Shown in pieces: positions 57,250 to 64,000 of a stretch of DNA of 64,000 nt. Numbering within the stretch: position 1 is the first letter of the stretch; each line of letters starts with the position of its first letter. Origin of the DNA: Macrothele yani (taxonomy: Eukaryota; Arthropoda; Arachnida; Araneae; Macrothelidae); the NCBI GenBank assembly GCA_039090855.1, contig CM077007.1, positions 17,161,515-17,225,514 on the forward strand. Direction: 5' to 3'. The notes under the pieces were generated by a model. The model was not told where the DNA came from. It searched no databases and worked only from the letters and a program-made list of their open reading frames with translations. The translations under genes and the position numbers were made by a program.

Positions 57250-58509
57250 AAAGGTGAGTCCGTTTCCAACCAATGTCAGACCATTCTCCTCAGTACTAGC
57301 AAATATGTGGCATGTAAGGAAAAAAATTATTGCTGTGTTTGGACAGAAACGCTTGTGTGATGCAATGTAATGGATGAACTGTTATTCGAAGCATCGCATA
57401 AATTCCATACTATTTAATTTTCAAAGCACATATCAGTAGCTTAAGATCACTAAGACATTTTCTGCGTAGAAATCAGTCAGTGAGTGTCGACCATGTCGCT
57501 TAGCCCACTTAAAGTAGCATCGCGCTAGAAGAAGAATCGAATTTGCATCTCACGCTTTGCATTCAAGCATCTTGATAAAGTTATGCAAAAAAAAAAAAAT
57601 GTCCGAAATACGAGTAGTGTTTTTTGTTTTGCCTGATTAGAGGCATTCTGATTAAATATCATAAGTTCATCTATTAGCCCAGTACTTCAATACCGGCTCC
57701 AGGAAAATGCAGTTTCAAGGTTTTCTCCAGAGTTTGACAAGTGAATAGCTGTTTATCATTACAGCATTTCTATGCCGAAATTAATGGTATTGTTACTTCT
57801 TTGGCGACATTTTATTAAAAGACACCCACATACTGTGCCTATGGAGACTCGTAGCCAAACATTTTAACTAAAGTTTCGTGAAGAGGCATGCACTGAAGAA
57901 TGTACAATCTATCTAAATCAAGGAGATGGTGTAAGTCATTTTTTATGAAGTTGAACAAAGAATGTTTCACTCCAACTTTGAGAAAACGTTTTTTTAAACA
58001 TCTTCCACCTGGTCTTGCGTGCGTACGGATATTTCCAACCATAAAATGTGATAAATAAGCTGTGACTGATATATTGCAACGTTTTTGTTTTTCTTAGATT
58101 TTGCCACGTTTAATATTCCTTAAGCATTATTGCTGCATACAACTGTTGTTTCAGTATGTACTTATTAAACATAAGTGTTAAATAAAGTGCCAGAACAGTG
58201 CGCATGTCTGGGAATACAGCTGGCTCGAGAATGTATTTTCTCTCTCTCTCTTTTCTTTTTTTGTTTTCAGTTACCTCGATCTCGGAAGAAATGAATTTCA
58301 TCTAACAAATTTAAGTTGCCATCTGTACTTGTTTGTACAATTTTTCTCCGATTGCCTGAAAAACTTTCAAATATATTTTGACCACGAAGGCATTAAGCTA
58401 TGCGAGATGAACTTCATTTTATTTTTGTTGCTTTGCTAACACCTTGTAAGAATTTTGTGATATCAATTATTTCTATCAAAATTAGTTTGTAAGATTTTGA
58501 GGAAATACA
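57250..58509. other. Intron 6, no recognised feature
   Basis: AT-rich sequence with short open frames only. Confidence 0.4.
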
Positions 58510-59690
58510 CAGTCGTATCAGAATAATTTGACCACCCTCGGAATCACAGTGCACCCGCCCAAGATCGTCACAGAGTGCACGTGACAAGGTCGACCACACG
58601 GAGATATAAGCGGCCGGTCAGGGCAGATGAGCCATAGTGCGTAACATGAGCACAATGGGTAGAGGTTGTGATTTCACGAACGTTGAAAAAGGAATGATCA
58701 TCGGCTATCGCGCCAAGGATGGAAGCATCTCAGAAACAACTGAACTCGTGGGCTGTTCGCAAAGCTCTGTGGTAAGGATGTATCAAGGATGGACCGTTGG
58801 CACGCCGAACACCTCCCGAAATCATAACTGTGGTGCTCCAAAGACCATCGACCTTAGAGGAGAACGTAGCCTCAGTCGACCGTGGGACGTGCCTGCACCG
58901 CAGGACGCACATGAGATAAAGGCAGATAACAGTGAGCACATGTCCGTGTAGATTAGTTGGGAGAGCGACTTATTCCGGAGAGAGGGGACCCGAGTTCGAT
59001 GCCCTTCGCGGACAAACTTGTACGTTATAACTGGTAGAGTGCAATCGACGCGCAACAGTGCAGCAATTGACCATGCAAATTAACGCTGAGGAACCCAGGT
59101 ACGTGTCCCTGATAACAGTAGAGCGACCCTGTTATGCATGGGTCTCCAGAGTCGACTATACGTCAAAGAGCCCATGCCAATCCATCGGCAACGACGCCTG
59201 CAGATCGCGTGGAACTACCGTCATTGGACATAGGAAGAGTGGGAAAAGGTTGCCTTCTCCGACAAATCGAGGTTTCTACTCCACAGAAGTGACGAGCGGT
59301 GACGGATATGACGTCAGAAACATGAGAACCAACACCCGGACACGCTTGTCGGTCAAGTACAGGCCGGCGGTGGCAGTGCGCATGTCTGGGGGGATGTTTT
59401 CCTGTTATGACCTGGGGCAGCTGGTACCATTGTATGAGTCCCTGAACGCCAATGGCTACCTGTCTGTCCTCGCAGACCACATGCATCCCTCCATATTGGA
59501 CGTTTACCCTGGTGGTGATGGTATCTACCAACAGACAATGTTCCCTGCCACGTCACTAACGGGGTGCGTGATTGGTTCCAAAAACACGACAGCGATGTCT
59601 CCGTTCTCCCATGGTCTGGGAAATCGCCCGGCCTCAGTCCCATAGAGCACTCCATCCAAGGCCATCTAGAAAAAACAAAGCCATGATATT
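58510..59690 (+). mobile_element. Decayed Tc1-like element with a solo LTR inside
   Basis: The left end is CAGTCGTATCAGAATAATTTG. The + strand starts MSTMGRGCDFTNVEKGMIIGYRAKDGSISET..VGCSQSSVVRMYQGW (helix-turn-helix). After the LTR at 58883-59029 it continues in shifting frames with RLQIAWNYRHWT, VAFSDKSRFLLHRSD (first Asp), LPTDNVPCH (second Asp) and LSPIEHSIQGHLEK (Glu). The right end is missing; a MITE begins at 59691. Confidence 0.75.
58883..59029 (+). mobile_element. Solo LTR of the TRIM family nested in a Tc1
   Basis: It starts TGGGACGTGCCTGCAC, then GCAGGACGCACATGAGATAAAGGCAGATA as in TRIM-1, and ends ACGTTATA like the TRIM-1 LTR. The tRNA-like acceptor is GTCCGTG/CGCGGAC (seven pairs). 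The flanks are ACCG and ACTG, a possible decayed 4-bp target duplication. Confidence 0.7.
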
Positions 59691-59840
59691 AGAGATGAGT
59701 TCCCTCCATTTATGACGTCACTTTCATGTTACACGGACTGATACGTCGGTATCGTGTTTGACGTCACACACGACAGCGTTGGAAACCAATCGGAAGCCTT
59801 GTTTTCTTTGTGACGTCACAAAAAGAGGGAATTCGTCTCT
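59691..59840. mobile_element. 150-bp MITE with ~31-bp terminal inverted repeats
   Basis: The left end AGAGATGAGTTCCCTCC..TATGACGTCAC is the inverse of the right end GTGACGTCACAAAAAGAGGGAATTCGTCTCT with few mismatches. TGACGTCA-type palindromes lie at the inner edge of both arms and once in the centre. It is non-coding. Confidence 0.65.
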
Positions 59841-59984
59841 CTGATGTAATGGCCTTGTATTTTCTAGACCGCCTTCCACCTTTCCAGGAGCATGATGGTC
59901 CGTGTTGGGTGATCTGCAGCCAGTCAATCCACTCCTCCTCTTCTTCTTACAACCGGGACAAACCATCATGGCGGAGAGTGATTA

Positions 59985-60566
59985 TCAAAAACTTGACATG
60001 GTGCATGGAAAACTGTCCACCAAACAGGTAGACATTAGTCAGTCGCCATGGGTTTATACTTCTCCATGATAACACGAAACCTCACGTTGCACGCCAGACC
60101 ATCCAGAAGCTGCACCAGTTGAAGCACGAAATCGTACCTCATCCGCCTTATTCACCGGATCTGTCACCCCTCGGACTATCACTTGTTCAATCACCTGGAT
60201 ATCGTTCTACAGGGTAAATTGTTTCCCAATCAAACAGTTGAAACCGCATTCGCCGCATCGGTAGCGCAGTAGTCTAAGCTATGGCTTATAAGCATTCGTT
60301 CGAGAAAGGGTCCGGGTTCAAATTCCGGTGAGGTATGGATGTTGTGTTTGTCTTACAGCATTGACTCTCTCCCTTCCCTGGAACTAGTGGCCCTAAATTA
60401 GCAACGGGCGACTGCTTATTGCCTACTGAGTTGCTCACGGTAATCGTTTATAACCTTCAATCAATCAATCAGTTGAAACCGCATTCCACGAGTTTGTCGC
60501 ATCCCGAAGATCGCCATGTCTTCAAGAAGGCATAGACAAACTTGTATCTCGTTATTTTGATTAAGA
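59985..60566 (+). pseudogene. 3' part of a mariner transposase, split by a SINE
   Basis: The + strand gives GFILLHDNTKPHVARQTIQKLHQ (second Asp), VPHPPYSPDLSP and, after a 1-bp shift, DYHLFNHL (third Asp). After the SINE it continues HEFVASRRSPCLQEGIDKLVSRYFD and a stop at about 60562. The N-terminal half is absent or unrecognisable. Confidence 0.75.
60235..60486 (+). repeat. S1 SINE with 17-bp target duplication
   Basis: The SINE body 60252-60469 has A-box GCGCAGTAGTCTAAG, B-box GGGTTCAAATTCC, the S1 body and a (TCAA)n tail. It is bounded by CAGTTGAAACCGCATTC (60235-60251 and 60470-60486). It sits inside mariner coding sequence, which dates it as younger than that mariner. Confidence 0.92.
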
Positions 60567-60619
60567 AAGTTTATTTTCCACCGTATTTTGGATATTTAAA
60601 ATTCCCATCAATATTCTAA

Positions 60620-62195
60620 TATTTCAAATTTGGAAGATGTGAATCCGTTAATTGGTGTAAATATGATATGGATGTTAAGTCAGATAATATCCGAAAACTT
60701 GAAAATTTCGTCGTCTTTCAGCGGAAATCGAACCCGCGTCTCCCGAACAGCGCCCGAGTATGCTAAAAAGTTTGCAAAAAAGTTAGCATACCCGAGCGCT
60801 ATTCGGGAGACGCGGTTTTGATTCCCGCTAAAGGACGACGACATTTTCAAGTTTTCAGATATTATTAGGTGTGCAACTTAATTCTCGGCCAAAGACACCA
60901 CAAGTTGACAGCAAATTATAGCAAATCGAATATGTACCTAATCAGGGAAATAATCCACGTCGTGTTGGATACATTTGAGCCATCGATCAGGGAGCTGCCG
61001 AATGGCACTGCGGAGAAAAAGAGGGCTGTTTCGAGTTGATTAAGGTATCAATACTTGTGTGGACCCCCTCGACAGAAGTGAAGTGCATATCACTCAGATG
61101 ATGTTGCAGGGAGCGAAAGAGATAATAATCCGAAGGGACGAAGTCTGAAGAATACGCCAGGTGGTACAAAATCTCCCATCCCAGGTCAGTGATCGTGTTT
61201 AAAATCGTTTTCGCGGTGTAAGAACGCACGTTATCCAGAAGCAACAGGACCGACCTTCTGCCCTTTCCGGTGTATGGCCTTTTCGCCACCATTGGGTCAC
61301 TCACACGAATGAGTTGCTAACAATAACGCTCAGCATTGACAGTTTCACCAGGTTTGAGCAACTCGTCATAGTGTACAAAACCGCGCTGATCCCACCATAT
61401 GCACAGCAACAACTTCCTGGCATGGATATTCGGTTTGGCGGTACTGGTGGTAGGCTGACCTGGATAAACCCACGATTTGCGCCGCTTAGGATTATCGTAG
61501 ACGATCTACTTCTCATCACAGGTCAAAATCTTGTGGAGGAAATCCTTCTTCTTGAATCTGGAGAGCAAGGACACAGCAACATCTTAACGCCTAGACTTGT
61601 TCTCAGCTGTGAGTTGGTGGGGCACCCAAAGGCCCTCCTTGTGAATCCGTCCAAGCTTGTGCAGGCGCTTTGCAATGGCTTGCCGTATTACTCCGAGTTC
61701 CTAGGTGAGCTCTGACTGTGTGCGACAGTGATCCGCGTCCAACAGTTGTTCCAATTCCTCATCGTCAACTTTCTGTGGCTGTCCCTGACATTTTTCATCA
61801 AGGAGATCGACATTTCCCAGCTTAAACCGCTGGAACCACTTCTTACACGTACTGTAGGACACAGCATCCTCACCCAAAGCAGCACAGATCATTTGCTGGG
61901 CTTCCGCGGCACTTTTTTCAGGTGAAACGCGAACAGGCGGCAGTGCCTCAAATGTTGCTTCTCGAACGATATTGCTTTCACCGTCAACTTTCGTCCCTTC
62001 TGTCACTACAGCTGTGAGCGGTTACGGTTGCCTGCAATCGGCCATTATCGCACACAGCTATTTGCGTTTGCCGACGTTCTATGATCGCTTGCGGTTAGGG
62101 GCCAAGAATTAAGTTGCACACCTAGCACCTAACTTAACATCCATGTCATATTTACACCAATTAACGGATTCACATCTTCCAAATTTGTATTGTAC
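60620..62195. mobile_element. Foldback element with tRNA-like arms, interrupted by a mariner
   Basis: The left arm 60620-60770 (TTTGGAAGATGTGAATCCG...GCATACTCGG inward) pairs with a right arm split in two: 60783-60867 and 62123-62195 (...CGGATTCACATCTTCCAAA). The inner part contains a tRNA B-box-like GGGTTCGATTTCC and a CAAGTTTTC tail. The two right-arm pieces become contiguous if the mariner 60868-62122 is removed. Confidence 0.8.
60868..62122 (-). mobile_element. mariner (DD34D) inside the foldback arm
   Basis: The ends GGTGTGCAACTTAATTCT(C/T)GGCC are inverted (left from 60868, right to 62122) with TA outside. The minus-strand transposase blocks are: MTEGTKVDGESNIVRE, QQMICAALGEDAVSYSTCKKWFQRFK and DDEELEQLLDADHCRTQSEL (61701-62006); a middle piece; and LLLLDNVRSYTAKTIL and SSDFVPSDYYLF (60987-61304), with 34 residues between the last two Asp. 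Frameshifts separate them. Confidence 0.88.
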
Positions 62196-62491
62196 AATGG
62201 TATAATCCCGTATTTCATTCATTAATATTCTAAGATTTCATCTGTAAGAACCTAATACCATAGATTCCAGTTAATTTGGACATGTCTGGTCTAGAACGCT
62301 TTGGACAAATTTAGCTGCTGTCTGTCCCAATTATGCGATGCTTTATCCCAAAGAGCTAATTTGAGATTTTCTTGAAGAATTGTCCCAAATAAGCGGCTGG
62401 CCCAATTAACCGGAAGCTACTGTAGTTTCAATAAAAACGAGCTGACAGCTTTTTGAAAATATTTCGTGCAGAGAATTCCATAATCTGCTAG

Positions 62492-62492
<1 letters not shown>

Positions 62493-62540
<48 letters not shown>

Positions 62541-62694
62541 TGTGTGGTGTGTGTGAGAGAGTGTGTGTGAGAGAGAGAGAGAGAGGGGGAGGGAGGGAGG
62601 GAGGTAGGGAGGTAGGTGGGTGGGTGTTGGTGAGAGAGAGAGAGAGATCTATCTATCTATCTGTCTATCTGTCTATCTATCTATCTATCTATCT
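62493..62694. repeat. Compound microsatellite
   Basis: (TG)n, (GA)n, a second TG/GA mix, (GGGA)n with GGTA/GGTG variants, GA again, then (TATC)n with TGTC variants. Long open frames through it (for example Val-Cys, Glu-Arg, Tyr-Leu-Ser repeats) are artefacts. Confidence 0.95.
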
Positions 62695-62932
62695 CAAAAA
62701 AAACACGTGGTCTCTGATATGACGCAGGTCATTATGAAAGACAGTCCCTTCGAACCTGGGTCGCTACAAACTTGGCGTCATGCAGTTCCAACAGTAAATG
62801 CGATTTTGCATAAAATAATGACTCTTACATACTTGTTCCCTTCAAACATATATGTGAATGTTTCTGTTAAGATTATCTCAAATATTTGCATTATGTGCAT
62901 CTGTACTTATGAAAGCCATGTGAACTTTTTAG

Positions 62933-63061
62933 CATGTGCGAATGGGACTTATGGAATGTATTGCCATTTGACCTGCGACTGTCGCAATGGAGCCACCTGT
63001 AGGCCTTATGATGGACTCTGCCGCTGTCCAGCTGGCTACATGGGACCTAAATGCACAGATG
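62933..63061 (+). CDS. EGF-like repeat exon 7
   Basis: The acceptor AACTTTTTAG ends at 62932 and the donor GATG|GTAAGT starts at 63062. Phase 1 in and out, 129 bp as in exon 6. It encodes (P)CANGTYGMYC, HLTCDCRNGATC, RPYDGLCRC, PAGYMGPKCTD. The gene continues to the right, outside the window. Confidence 0.92.
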
Positions 63062-64000
63062 GTAAGTCAAAATTCACAAATGCTACAAAAAAGAAGTTTA
63101 ATATCTTTTTTTCTTCAAATAAAAATACTTTTATTTAGCCTCTTGAAGTAATTTTTCGATAAGGATTTGTCATTCTAAAACAGGACTTTTCACGAAATTC
63201 CTTTGCTACTTTTTTCACGCGTACAGTCACACGCTCCTGGATATGGAAATCAGAGCTTCACTTTAAATAAATCATGGGATGTTACAGCAACTCTTCAGGA
63301 ACTTTCATTCATTAATAAAAGAAATACAACAAAACCCGCTTATTACGAGCCGGTATTTAGCGAAATCCTGGATTTAAAGTTCAGAACAGGAACTTTCGTT
63401 GGATATAATATTGTTTATTCAAAGCTGATTTGATTGGTGCGCTAGTGGAAGAATGTTGATGGGAATGCAATGGGGTGGAAGTACAACAAATTCTCAACAA
63501 GCGAGTTGTGCAAAAGAGAGACTCCGCTTCCTACTCCAATGCGGCTATGCCTTGGGAGTATTGCGTCAGCAAAGTTGAAATCGGGCAACCTACTCCCAGG
63601 GAAAAAAGATTTCTATGTGACAGTTGCCGAGAGGGATAGGGGAGTAATGGAATGGAAATGCCTGTAATAAATTTTATTCGTAACTATAGTGCATGCTGTG
63701 ACACATAGATATGACAATGCTTCTCTGCACTACACCATCTTATTGCTGAATAAAAACGACGAAGCTGACACTAGATATCACTTATGGGAGTTCAGCAAGT
63801 TCATTAGTTACGTCCTTCGGGAATGGTGGGAGAAACTCTGAAGCACAAAGCAAAGATTTAGTGTTTAAGGAGAAAACTCACTGCGCCCGCCAATATTCAT
63901 GACCATATGTGATCAGAGTTTGTGTTCATTTTGTACTGTCCTATGCGATGCGTAAGAGACGGAGACTACTATATAAACGAGAGCCATTTAAAAGTTGGTC
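63062..64000. other. Intron 7, no recognised feature
   Basis: No further EGF exon is found up to the window end. Open frames near 63203-63667 show no cysteine pattern. Confidence 0.4.

Noticed and set aside
62498..62722. Val-Cys/Glu-Arg/Tyr-Leu-Ser rich open frames
   Set aside because: They are a compound microsatellite read as protein.

Overview
This window is from a large-intron, repeat-rich animal genome, most likely an arthropod. The evidence is split EGF exons with GT-AG introns of 1.6 to 20 kb, many mariner/Tc1 elements, Tx1-, RTE- and jockey/CR1-type LINEs, and tRNA-derived SINEs. I cannot name the species. Nothing bacterial or viral was seen.

Host gene. Seven exons on the + strand (5045-5157, 9552-9715, 21149-21257, 34240-34386, 41345-41479, 43046-43174, 62933-63061) join in frame. 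They encode tandem 8-cysteine EGF-like repeats of the MEGF10/Draper/CED-1/SCARF type. Neither the start nor the end of the gene is in the window: the first exon expects an upstream exon (phase 2) and the last is followed by an open intron. Everything else lies in or before its introns.

Repeat landscape, left to right. 0-5 kb: unrecognised sequence, a decayed Tc1, tRNA-derived SINEs and an AT-rich minisatellite. 5-9.5 kb (intron 1): a SINE, a ~0.9 kb foldback element, a ~100-bp-arm SINE palindrome and a dead ZMYM1-like hAT transposase. 9.8-16.3 kb: two copies of a ~2 kb array of ~150-bp monomers, the second interrupted by ~146-bp arrays and a foldback MITE. 17-30 kb: a mariner, SINEs, a DD41D mariner with ~106-bp TIRs and three Tc1 elements. 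31.8-36 kb: a 40-bp minisatellite with a perfect hairpin at its edge, a mariner, and an expanded LTR mini-element. 36.3-40.9 kb: four transposons nested inside one another. 42.4-46.5 kb: an RTE copy, a complete 590-bp LTR mini-element and a Tc1. 46.6-55.4 kb: a near full-length Tx1-type LINE, then an ORF1-only 'half LINE' bounded by target duplications. 56-57.2 kb: a SINE whose body is amplified into a minisatellite. 58.5-62.2 kb: a Tc1, a MITE, mariners and a foldback element with a mariner inside it.

Most interesting system. A family of terminal-repeat retrotransposons in miniature (TRIMs) has LTRs that carry a tRNA-like module with exact Pol III A and B boxes. The best copy (44019-44608) has a 4-bp target duplication, a tRNA-Lys-type primer binding site, a polypurine tract and no run of four T's on the sense strand. 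Related loci are an expanded copy (34673-~35863) and three probable solo LTRs (17483, 24391, 58883). The tRNA-like acceptor stems show compensatory changes between copies. The closest described analogue I know is the plant Cassandra TRIM, whose LTR carries a 5S rRNA promoter.
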